Of a stretch of 64,000 nt of DNA, positions 36,422 to 43,762 are shown piece after piece. The notes below the pieces were generated by a model. That model had not been told where the DNA came from, did not search any database, and worked only from the letters and a program-made list of their open reading frames with translations. The stretch covers positions 1,697,501-1,761,500 of the forward strand of contig NZ_LZEU01000001.1 in the NCBI RefSeq assembly GCF_014490745.1. The letters are read 5' to 3'. The position numbers were made by a program, and so were the translations under genes. Numbering within the stretch: the stretch's first letter is position 1; the number at the start of each line of letters is the position of its first letter. Origin of the DNA: Pseudomonas alcaligenes (GTDB lineage Bacteria; Pseudomonadota; Gammaproteobacteria; Pseudomonadales; Pseudomonadaceae).

Positions 36422-38172
36422 AGGTTCGTGTGCTCTTCGTGAGCAAAGAGTTCCAGCCGCTATACAGTGGTGTTGCCCGGCATATTCAGGGGTTGGCGCA
36501 AGCGCTGGTCGATGACCCCGTTGTGACATTGAGCATGCTCGCGCCGGAGGTAGGCGATGGACACGCGCCGCTCTCGGTGATGCGTGGGGGATATCGCAAG
36601 CTCTGGGCCTGCCTGCGCAGTTGCGATGTGGTGCACCTGCATGGCTCGCGTACGCCTCTGGTGTTCTGTACTGCGTTGCTGGCGCGCTTGCGCCGGCTGC
36701 CGGTGGTGTATACCCCGCATTGCTATTACGACGGTGGCTCGCTGCCGAAGCGTGTTCTGAAGCGCCTGTGGGACCTGACGGTAGAGCGTGTTCTGCTGCG
36801 CATTGCCGGCGCTCTGGTGCTGTTGCATGAGGGCTGGATCGATGACCTGGTGCGGCGTGGCCTGAAACCCCGGCGGGTGATGATTGTTCCCAACTGCATC
36901 GACGCGCAGCGTACGCGTACGTCTTCCACCGTGACGCGCCTGGAGGGGCGGCCTGCCGTGCTTTCGATCGGGCGCCTGGATCCGATCAAGCGTCTGGAGG
37001 ACATGCTGCAGGCATTGCTCGAGCCCTGCCTGTCAGACGCCGTGCTGCATGTCGTCGGGCGTGGCGAAGAGCGTGAGCGGCTGGGGTTGCTGGCCGAGCA
37101 GCTGGGTATCTCCCAGCGCGTGGTCTTTCACGGCTGGCAGGATGATGACGCCTCGACGGCCATGATGGCGGGGTGCGACACGATGATCCTGGCATCTGCC
37201 CGCGAGGGCATGCCGACCGTGGTTCTGGAGGCGTTGCTGGCCGGCGTGCCGATTGCCTGCTCCGATATCGAAGGTAATCGCGCGATTCTGGATACCGTGG
37301 GTTGGGATGGTCTTTTTGCCATGGGCGATGTGCCTGCTCTGGCCCGCTGTGTGCAGGCTGCCGCGCAGCGGCAGGTTTCGGATCAGGTGCGTGAGGCGGT
37401 GCGGAGTCGGTTCACCTGGGAGGGGCAAGCCCCACGGCTGGTCGAACGTTATCTCGAGCTGGCGAATCCGCCGCGGGTGGTGGGCTGGCATCGGCGGTTG
37501 ACGCGCAAGCTCGTCGATTACGACGACCCCGGCTCGTTGGGCTCGCGTATACGCAAGCGCCGTCTGGTGCGGCTGATGTCGATGATCGATCGGATCCATG
37601 CGCAGCACGGCCATGTGAAAATCATCGACGTTGGCGGAACGCATCGATACTGGCGGCTGCTTCCGGCAAGCTATCTGGAGTCTCGATCGGTCAGTGTCAC
37701 ACTGGTCAATCTGCAACCTGTAGCTATGCCCTCTGCCGATGGCTGTTTTACCTTTATGCAGGCCGATGGCTGCGACCTACAGGGCATCGGTACAGGCGCA
37801 TTTCATCTGGCCCACTCCAATTCCGTGATTGAGCATGTGGGCGACCGGGGGCGCATGGCGCGCTTTGCCAGTGAGCTGCAGCGTGTTGCTGAGCGCTACT
37901 ACATTCAGACCCCTGATTTCTGGTGCCCGCTGGAGCCTCACTGCATGACACCGATCTTTCACTGGTTGCCCCGGGCGTTGCGCATTCAGCTCGTGCGCCA
38001 TCTGGCTCTGGGGCATTGGCGCCGGGCGCGTAACCGGGCAGAAGCCGAGGCCATGGTGGATAGTGCGCGCCTGTTGGGTCGCCGCGAGCTGAAGGCGCTG
38101 CTGCCGGGGGCCACGATCCTGCATGAGCGGGTGCTGGGAATGCCCAAATCACTGATCGCGATCAATCCATGA
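36418..38172 (+). CDS. GT4 glycosyltransferase fused to a methyltransferase-like domain
   Basis: 584 aa. Residues 1-350 form a GT4 GT-B enzyme: 'SGVARHIQGLAQAL' near the start, 'VVYTPHCYYDGG', 'LSIGRLDPIKRLEDML', and the E-x7-E region 'REGMPTVVLEALLAG' with 'SDIEGN'. From about 395 on, a second domain begins with 'HVKIIDVGGTHRYWRLLP' (a SAM-binding motif I look-alike) and 'FHLAHSNSVIEHVGDRGRM', typical of class I methyltransferases. One polypeptide thus joins sugar transfer and probable methylation. It overlaps both neighbours by 4 bp. Confidence 0.78.
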   Translation: MKVRVLFVSKEFQPLYSGVARHIQGLAQALVDDPVVTLSMLAPEVGDGHAPLSVMRGGYRKLWACLRSCDVVHLHGSRTPLVFCTALLARLRRLPVVYTPHCYYDGGSLPKRVLKRLWDLTVERVLLRIAGALVLLHEGWIDDLVRRGLKPRRVMIVPNCIDAQRTRTSSTVTRLEGRPAVLSIGRLDPIKRLEDMLQALLEPCLSDAVLHVVGRGEERERLGLLAEQLGISQRVVFHGWQDDDASTAMMAGCDTMILASAREGMPTVVLEALLAGVPIACSDIEGNRAILDTVGWDGLFAMGDVPALARCVQAAAQRQVSDQVREAVRSRFTWEGQAPRLVERYLELANPPRVVGWHRRLTRKLVDYDDPGSLGSRIRKRRLVRLMSMIDRIHAQHGHVKIIDVGGTHRYWRLLPASYLESRSVSVTLVNLQPVAMPSADGCFTFMQADGCDLQGIGTGAFHLAHSNSVIEHVGDRGRMARFASELQRVAERYYIQTPDFWCPLEPHCMTPIFHWLPRALRIQLVRHLALGHWRRARNRAEAEAMVDSARLLGRRELKALLPGATILHERVLGMPKSLIAINP

Positions 38173-39899
38173 GTCGACAGTCGTTCATCGCGCCGTTGCG
38201 TGCGCTTGCATTGATCGAGCGCTGCGGCGTACCGAGGCGCAGCGTGATGCTCATGCTGTTGCTGGCGCTGGCGCGAGCAATTGTCGATGCCGTCTCTGCC
38301 ATGTTGTTCGCAGTGGTGCTGGCCATGTTGCTGGGTGTCGGTATGGGCGCGCCCGCCTGGTTAGGGGGGCTGTGGGTGCAGCTCCTGGCATTACCGGTCG
38401 AGGCGCTGCTGGCCTGGCTGATCGTGGTGCTGATGCTGTGCAAAGCCGTGCTGGCGCCTTTTCTGGGGCGCTTGCGGGGGCGGCTGATTGATCGCTGGTC
38501 GGTTGCCCTTGCCATGAGGGCACTGGCCGCCGAGCTCACGCCCGCCGCGAGCGGCGGACGCCAAACCCACGCCCAGGGGCGCAATATCACCGTCAACTTC
38601 ACGGTGTCGCGGGTGATCATGGGCGGCGTTTTTCCGAGCCTGGACCTGCTGACCGAGTTGCTGGTGGTGGCTGTGCTGCTGGCCTATCTGAGCTGGCATC
38701 TGCCGTTAATGGGGGCAGGCATGCTGCTGGGACTGGCGCTGGTGGGTGGTGCGGTCGGGCTGCTGCGCAGGCGGTTTGGGCGTCGCGACCTGAACTTTCA
38801 CCTGCGGCTCCAGGAACAGATGCATCGCTGGGTCACGGACAGCAGCCACTGTTTGCGCGAACTTCAGTTATACGGTCGGGTCTCGGCAGTACTCGAGCGC
38901 TACAGCCCCTTGGCACGTACCTTTGCCGAGAGCACCTCTCGTGAGCGTCTGCAGCAGGACGCACAGGCTCCGGTGGTCGAGTTGGGCGTGTTGCTGATGC
39001 TGGCTGGGGCCGTGTTCGTTCTGCACCAGTTGGCCCCGCAGACCGACCTGACGAGTGTGGCGCTGTGCACGGCCATCGGATTGCGCCTGCTCCCGGCGCT
39101 GCGGCGGGTATTCGCTGCCACCCAACTGGTGGCGCAGGTACAGGGCAGTATCTTCGAGCTGCATGCCCTACTGGATCGCGCCGACTGCCTGGCAGCGCAG
39201 CGCTCTGCACCCCGCGTGACGCCTATGCAGGCGCCGCGGCTGATGTTGTGTGAAACGCTGGGTTATCGTTACCCGGGCGCTTTGGAGGCGGTCTTGCGGG
39301 ATGTCAGCACGCATCTGGAGCGAGGCGAGTGGTTGGGCCTGGTCGGGATGTCGGGCGCTGGCAAGTCGACGCTGGTCGACCTGTTGATCGGGCAGCTTCA
39401 ACCCACCTCCGGGACTCTGGTCTGGGCCGGTTCGCCCGTCATCGGCTATGCCGGCGCCAGTAGCACGCTGTTGCCAGGCACCTTGCGTGACAATATCGGA
39501 CTATTTGGTCAGCATTACACCGATGTCGAGCTCGGTCAGGCTCTTGCGATTGCCGGGCTCGCAGGCTGGTTGGTGAAGCGGCCCCAGGGCCTGGATACCC
39601 CGGTTGGCGAGTTCGAGCAGCATCTCTCCGGTGGCGAGCGTCAGCGCCTGGGGTTGGCGCGGGCGTTCCTGCATGCGCAGGATCTGCTGATTCTCGATGA
39701 GGCAACGGCTGCGCTGGACGAGCTGATAGAGGGCGCTTTCCTGTCGGCTTTGAAGGTTGCCAAGCCACACCTGGCCGTATTGCTGATCACTCACAGGTTG
39801 AGTGCGTTGCGTCATGCCCATCGAGCGGTGCTGCTGGTCGATGGGCGGCTGGAAAGCTATTGCGGTCAGGCGCTGAGTTCAACTGAGACCGTGCAGTGA
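38169..39899 (+). CDS. ABC exporter half-transporter (TMD-NBD fusion)
   Basis: 576 aa. About six TM segments occur in residues 25-310, then the ATPase domain: Walker A 'GMSGAGKSTLVDLL', signature 'HLSGGERQRLGLARAF' and Walker B 'DLLILDEATAALD', H-loop 'LLITHRLS'. The MsbA/McjD-like architecture exports lipids, glycans or peptides as a homodimer. In lasso clusters the D protein has this form, so it may export the peptide predicted at 42342-42515, but glycan export is equally possible from its neighbours. It is coupled to the upstream glycosyltransferase by a 4-bp overlap. Confidence 0.85.
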   Translation: MSRQSFIAPLRALALIERCGVPRRSVMLMLLLALARAIVDAVSAMLFAVVLAMLLGVGMGAPAWLGGLWVQLLALPVEALLAWLIVVLMLCKAVLAPFLGRLRGRLIDRWSVALAMRALAAELTPAASGGRQTHAQGRNITVNFTVSRVIMGGVFPSLDLLTELLVVAVLLAYLSWHLPLMGAGMLLGLALVGGAVGLLRRRFGRRDLNFHLRLQEQMHRWVTDSSHCLRELQLYGRVSAVLERYSPLARTFAESTSRERLQQDAQAPVVELGVLLMLAGAVFVLHQLAPQTDLTSVALCTAIGLRLLPALRRVFAATQLVAQVQGSIFELHALLDRADCLAAQRSAPRVTPMQAPRLMLCETLGYRYPGALEAVLRDVSTHLERGEWLGLVGMSGAGKSTLVDLLIGQLQPTSGTLVWAGSPVIGYAGASSTLLPGTLRDNIGLFGQHYTDVELGQALAIAGLAGWLVKRPQGLDTPVGEFEQHLSGGERQRLGLARAFLHAQDLLILDEATAALDELIEGAFLSALKVAKPHLAVLLITHRLSALRHAHRAVLLVDGRLESYCGQALSSTETVQ

Positions 39900-39928
39900 C
39901 TGGTGCAGGCCTCATACCAAGGAAACGC

Positions 39929-41017
39929 ATGCATTTAGCGTTCGTACTGGGCACTCGTCCGGAAATCATCAAGCTCTATTCGCTGCTGGGCGCATGTGCT
40001 CGCCAGGGGATTCCCTACACGCTGATCCACACCAATCAGCACTACGACGCCGCGATGGATGGTCAGTTCTTTAGAGAATTCGGCTTGCCCTGCGCCCAGT
40101 ACAATCTAGGGGTCGGTTCTGGTTCTGCCGGCCAGCAGATCGGGCGCATGTTGCTGGGTATCGAGCCGGTGCTGCGTGATGTGAAGCCTGATTGCGTCAT
40201 CGTGCAGGGTGATACCAACAGCGCGCTTGCAGGTGGCCTGGCGGCCAGCAAGGCGGGCATCGAGGTCGCGCACGTCGAAGCCGGTCTGCGCAGTTTCGAC
40301 AAGGGCATGCCTGAAGAGAACAACCGGGTTTTGCTGGATCATCTGTCCAGCCTGTGGTTCTGCCCCTCTTCGCTGCAGGTCGAGCTGCTGGCCCGTGAAG
40401 GTATTCACGGGCCTGGAGTTCATGTCACGGGCAATACCGGTAACGATGCTGCGCTGCAGTATGCCCCTTCAGCTATCGAGCGTTCCTCCATCTATCGAGC
40501 ACTCGGGTTGCAGCAGGGGGGCTATCTGTTACTGACCTGCCATCGTCCCTCCAATACCGACGATCCAGCGCACTTCGCTCGATTGATGTATGCGGTGCAG
40601 GGTGTAGCGGAGACGCTGGGACGTCAGGTGATTTTTCCCCTGCATCCCCGGCTCAGCCGCCAGAACCGCGAGCTTGTGGACGAGATGGGACATCTCCGTG
40701 CCTTAGATCCCGTCGGTTATTTGGACATGCTGGCGCTCATGCAGGGCGCTGCGCTCGTGCTGACCGACAGCGGCGGCATGCAGGAGGAGGCCTGTGTGCT
40801 GCAGCGCCGCTGCCTGATCCTGCGGGCCAATACCGAACGCCCGGAGAGCCTGGATACCGGGGGGGCCTGTCTGGTGCCGGGAAACGAACGCGGCCGGATG
40901 ATCGCGGCTGCCCACGCCTTGCTCGGCGCCCAGGTGGCCTGGAGCAATCCCTTTGGCGATGGCCGCGCCTATCAGCGTATTCTGGATGTTCTGCGGTCGC
41001 GCTATGAGGGAGCTTGA
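39929..41017 (+). CDS. wecB: UDP-N-acetylglucosamine 2-epimerase (non-hydrolysing)
   Basis: 362 aa. It makes UDP-ManNAc from UDP-GlcNAc in the cytoplasm. Family motifs: N-terminal 'FVLGTRPEIIKL', 'VQGDTNSALAGGLAA', 'HVEAGLRSFDKGMPEENNR' and 'LTDSGGMQEEA'. ATG 39929 is preceded by AAGGA at ideal spacing and gives the normal N-terminus; the GTG at 39896 that overlaps the ABC gene's stop is less likely. Its 3' end overlaps the convergent Wzy-like gene by 16 bp. It probably supplies sugar for the GT26 enzyme at 24408. Confidence 0.9.
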   Translation: MHLAFVLGTRPEIIKLYSLLGACARQGIPYTLIHTNQHYDAAMDGQFFREFGLPCAQYNLGVGSGSAGQQIGRMLLGIEPVLRDVKPDCVIVQGDTNSALAGGLAASKAGIEVAHVEAGLRSFDKGMPEENNRVLLDHLSSLWFCPSSLQVELLAREGIHGPGVHVTGNTGNDAALQYAPSAIERSSIYRALGLQQGGYLLLTCHRPSNTDDPAHFARLMYAVQGVAETLGRQVIFPLHPRLSRQNRELVDEMGHLRALDPVGYLDMLALMQGAALVLTDSGGMQEEACVLQRRCLILRANTERPESLDTGGACLVPGNERGRMIAAAHALLGAQVAWSNPFGDGRAYQRILDVLRSRYEGA

Positions 41018-42234
41018 TCTGGGCTGCGCCGCAGAGCAATGAGAAAGGCAATCGGCAGCCACACAATCACCCAGTAAGGGCTGGGGCGATGGAACAGGGC
41101 ATAGATGTCCGAGACCATCGCCACCAGGGCGAAAACCAGCGCGGCCAGGCCGATGCGTGCCTCCTTCTGCCGGCGCAGTTGCCAGCCCTTGAGCACCAGT
41201 GTGCCCAGCAGTGCCACGAACAGGGCTGCGCCGATCACACCGTATTCGTACCAAAGCTGCAGGTACAGGCTGTGGGCGTGATGGACCGTGTCGCCCCAAG
41301 GGTAGGTGTACACCAACGGCTTGCCGGCCCCGTTGCCATACAGCCAGAACTCGGGCAGGCGAGCGAACCAGTTTTGCCAGATCGGGCCGCGTTGGCTGGT
41401 GCCCTGGCGAAGCTCGCTCTGCAGCTCGTTGTGAAAGATGAGCAGTATCGCCAGCAGTATCAGGATGCCCAGCCCCAGCAATTGTCGTGCGCGCGGCTTA
41501 GGCGACAGCAGGAGCAGCGCCAGGCCGCCGGCCAGCGTGGCGAACCAGGCGCCGCGCGAGAACGTCAGCAGGACATAGAGCAACAATCCGGCAAGGCCAG
41601 CGTGGGCGAGGATCAGTGCGGGCCAGCGCGGCTCGAACTCGACGATCAGCCCCAGCATCAGCAGCGCGAACAGACCGAAGTACAGACCGGCAATGATGGG
41701 GTGCGAGAGGTCGGCGAAACCACCCCAGCCGAGCTCCGACAGGCGCCCATAGGTTCTTAATGCACTGTATGAGAACGGCTTGTCGAGCACACCGAACTGA
41801 TAGAAGAGCGTCAGCCAGGCCGCCAGGGCGCTGACGATGACAGCTGCCAGCAACGGCCTTTTGACAAAGCCGGCGAGCAGGAGCCGATGGATGCTGAAGA
41901 CATACAGCAGGATGAACAGACCGATTTTCAGCCAGTAGTGAGCCGGCTTGTCGCTGTCGCTGCCCAGTGTGCCACGCAGTAAAACCCAGCCGAGCAGTGC
42001 CGCCAGGAGGCAGGCGCAAGGCTGTCGCCACAGCGCCCAGTCGATCTTTTCGCTGAGCAGAAGCAGTAGCGCCGGCAGAAACAGCAGCAGGTGAGTCTGG
42101 GTGGCGTAGCGACTGTCGTCGTTGTTGAAGAGCAGGCCGCTCAGTTGGGCGAAGAGTCCGATTGCCAGTAGCGTCGTTAGGGTGGTTGTACGCAATTTAT
42201 GCAATGGTCTTGCCTGTGAGCATTGTGGCCTCAT
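41002..42234 (-). CDS. O-antigen ligase/polymerase-like membrane protein, second copy
   Basis: 410 aa with about eleven hydrophobic segments. The superfamily signature is seen in 'FADLSHPIIAGLYFG', 'LLTFSRGAWFATLAGG' and the large periplasmic loop 'RLPEFWLYGNGAGKP' ... 'TVHHAHSLYLQLWYEYG', where His and Arg residues typical of WaaL lie. This looks more ligase-like than the copy at 25191. ATG 42234 is preferred; the frame stays open to 42309. It lies 107 bp after the predicted precursor gene on the same strand and may be cotranscribed. Confidence 0.78.
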   Translation of the reverse strand: MRPQCSQARPLHKLRTTTLTTLLAIGLFAQLSGLLFNNDDSRYATQTHLLLFLPALLLLLSEKIDWALWRQPCACLLAALLGWVLLRGTLGSDSDKPAHYWLKIGLFILLYVFSIHRLLLAGFVKRPLLAAVIVSALAAWLTLFYQFGVLDKPFSYSALRTYGRLSELGWGGFADLSHPIIAGLYFGLFALLMLGLIVEFEPRWPALILAHAGLAGLLLYVLLTFSRGAWFATLAGGLALLLLSPKPRARQLLGLGILILLAILLIFHNELQSELRQGTSQRGPIWQNWFARLPEFWLYGNGAGKPLVYTYPWGDTVHHAHSLYLQLWYEYGVIGAALFVALLGTLVLKGWQLRRQKEARIGLAALVFALVAMVSDIYALFHRPSPYWVIVWLPIAFLIALRRSPDQAPS

Positions 42235-42341
42235 GAGATGGGCGGAGCCCATCATCCCCGCCACGTCTATTAGACATGGCGGATTACTTGGCTGCCGAGA
42301 ACATGACATGGCTAACCATATCGGCCGGTCGGATATTCAGG

Positions 42342-42515
42342 TCAAGAACTCCCCGTGAAATCTGGGCCTGGGAAAACACTGAAATGTGTTGCCGAGGTAT
42401 CCAAACGCTCCAGTCGCGGGGGGTGGTACGGCGCACGTTGATGCTGCTCTACAGTCACCTCCGTCGCAAGGTGTTTGACGTTTTGCTGGTCAGCTTCACG
42501 GTTCTTCTGGTTCAT
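42342..42515 (-). CDS. Predicted lasso-type RiPP precursor peptide
   Basis: 57 codons that I found by reading the minus strand; it is too short for usual gene callers. The leader (residues 1-44) is hydrophilic and carries 'YHPPRLERLDTSATH' at 30-44, matching the Y-x-x-P-x-L-E-x-L-D-x-x-x-T recognition pattern of paeninodin-type lasso leaders, with Thr at -2. The predicted core is 'FSVFPGPDFTGSS' (45-57): Asp at core position 8 would close an 8-residue macrolactam with the Phe1 amine, leaving a 5-residue tail ending Ser-Ser. GGAGG stands 5 nt before the ATG. It lies 303 bp downstream of the B2 protease gene on the same strand. Phe as residue 1 is unusual but has aromatic precedents. The gene is strongly suggested, not proven. 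Confidence 0.72.
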   Translation of the reverse strand: MNQKNREADQQNVKHLATEVTVEQHQRAPYHPPRLERLDTSATHFSVFPGPDFTGSS

Positions 42516-42520
42516 CCTAT

Positions 42521-42525
42521 CCTCC
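42521..42525 (-). promoter_or_regulatory. Ribosome binding site of the predicted precursor gene
   Basis: GGAGG on the minus strand, 5 nt before ATG 42515 (GGAGGATAGG-ATG). It is the best Shine-Dalgarno site in this intergenic zone and fixes the start of the small gene. Confidence 0.65.
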
Positions 42526-42818
42526 GCTCGTTACAGAAAACACTGGCGTCTGCTGGGGGGTCTAAGCGTTCACGCGGCAAAAGCCAGAGGCCGGTCTTGG
42601 CATCATTCAAGTATGTCAGGCGGGCAACATGCTAATGCATTTCGATAAATGCGAAGATGCCGGTTCAGCAGCAGTACCACATATATCCTGCTCGGTAGTG
42701 CCGATATACTCAATGTCCGGCACGCGCTCCTGGCATTACAAGGACGCTGGTTAGCGTAGGCTCGCCCGGGGTGTGGCTGGGCTAAAGATTACCCTGTTGC
42801 CGATTAGGCAGGGAATAT
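42526..42818. other. Intergenic region between precursor gene and B2 protease gene
   Basis: About 300 bp, AT-richer than the neighbours, with no other open frame I can support. It contains GCATTT-CGAT-AAATGC (42637-42652), a perfect 6-bp hairpin, and a looser inverted repeat TATATC/GATATA further on. It probably holds a promoter and 5' leader for the minus-strand precursor gene. No terminator for the B2 gene is visible. Confidence 0.45.
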
Positions 42819-43298
42819 CTAGCGTGATTTTGGATTGTCCGACAATGGTCCTGCCATGAAACTCCCGACGACAGTGAAGCGCGCGCAGACCTTGCCTCCA
42901 GTCACATAAGTTTGTCCGGCACATACCCAGGCATGGGCCTCAAGGCGCCCGCTTTCATCGCGCGCCACGCCGAAATGCAGGGTGTGGGGGATGCGTTTGG
43001 CGCCAAGCAGGACTCGGGCGGTGATGGCCTGGGCGAAACAGTTGGCGTCCCAGGGGGTGTGTCGCGCTGCGCGTTGAATGATCTCACCAATGACCAGCGC
43101 TTGCGCCTGTTGCTGTGGCGTGACGTGCTGAGCGCCGGCAAGTTCGCTGCTGCGCCTGCCCAGTACCGGTGCGATATGGCGGAAAGGGATTGTGACAATC
43201 AGTGCGCGGCTGAAACCGAGCATTATCCACGCGAACAACAGGCGCCATTGTTCTGCAGCAGGGCGCCGGACAAAGCGGCCCAGAATGCCCGGCGGCAT
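42819..43298 (-). CDS. Lasso peptide biosynthesis B2-type protease (transglutaminase-like fold)
   Basis: 159 aa. Residues 79-125 have the family core: 'RHTPWDANCFAQAITARVLL' with the candidate catalytic Cys87, then 'IPHTLHFGVARDESGRL' and 'AHAWVCAG' with His122. The acidic third residue is not obvious. Such proteins cut the leader from the precursor when guided by the PqqD-like B1 partner. ATG 43298 comes 1 bp after the PqqD-like stop; ATG 43325 is possible but would overlap. A TM-like stretch near 20-40 may tether it to the membrane. Confidence 0.8.
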   Translation of the reverse strand: MPPGILGRFVRRPAAEQWRLLFAWIMLGFSRALIVTIPFRHIAPVLGRRSSELAGAQHVTPQQQAQALVIGEIIQRAARHTPWDANCFAQAITARVLLGAKRIPHTLHFGVARDESGRLEAHAWVCAGQTYVTGGKVCARFTVVGSFMAGPLSDNPKSR

Positions 43299-43299
43299 G

Positions 43300-43584
43300 T
43301 CAGTCGCAGAGCCTGGCGATGCCATGCTTCAGCATCTGGCGCGCGAAGTCGAGCAGGTCGGCTTGGCAGGTCTGTGCATCGACCTCGTACTCCTGTTCGA
43401 TCACTCTGGCCAGTTCGCCAAGGCTAGCGGGCTGTTGCAGGCTGTCCCAGATGCGGATGCCGATACCGCTGATGCCGAAATAGCTGCCACTGTCGATATG
43501 CATCATGACCAGGTCGCCGTCCATTTCACTGGCGACCAGATCAGACGTTCTTACTAGGCGAGTGTTCAGGTTGATGTCGGGCAT
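43300..43584 (-). CDS. PqqD-family peptide chaperone (RiPP recognition element, B1-like)
   Basis: 94 aa. The RRE pattern is plain: 'DLVMMHIDSGSYFGISGIG' then 'IRIWDSLQQPASLGELARVI' and a C-terminal helix 'DLLDFARQMLKHGIARL'. These proteins bind the leader and present the peptide to protease and cyclase. ATG 43584 gives the normal length; the frame stays open for 60 more codons upstream but that extension is unlike the family. It is divergent from the HprK-like kinase with a 178-bp promoter region between. Confidence 0.88.
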   Translation of the reverse strand: MPDINLNTRLVRTSDLVASEMDGDLVMMHIDSGSYFGISGIGIRIWDSLQQPASLGELARVIEQEYEVDAQTCQADLLDFARQMLKHGIARLCD

Positions 43585-43762
43585 ATGCGGCTTGTGGCTT
43601 CGATAGTGGAGGTCGGAGATTATCAGTCCGTACCCGGCTTTGCGATCTGGCTCTCTACCTGATAATGGTTCGCCTCGCTGCCGCGGACGCCCAAACCAGT
43701 TCATTGGGGCTGTGATGTCGTGCCATATTGGCACCTTAATTAGGGAATTCGATCGAGTCTTC
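43585..43762. promoter_or_regulatory. Divergent promoter region of the RiPP cluster with inverted repeat
   Basis: 178 bp separating the PqqD-like and HprK-like starts. The inverted repeat GTGCCA (43720-43725) / TGGCAC (43729-43734) with a 3-nt spacer lies 29 bp before the kinase ATG and is a plausible operator. It could coordinate both directions. Confidence 0.45.

Noticed and set aside
42276..42635. 119-codon plus-strand open frame over the precursor region
   Set aside because: It runs antisense to the predicted precursor, has no ribosome binding site and shows no domain or composition typical of a real protein.
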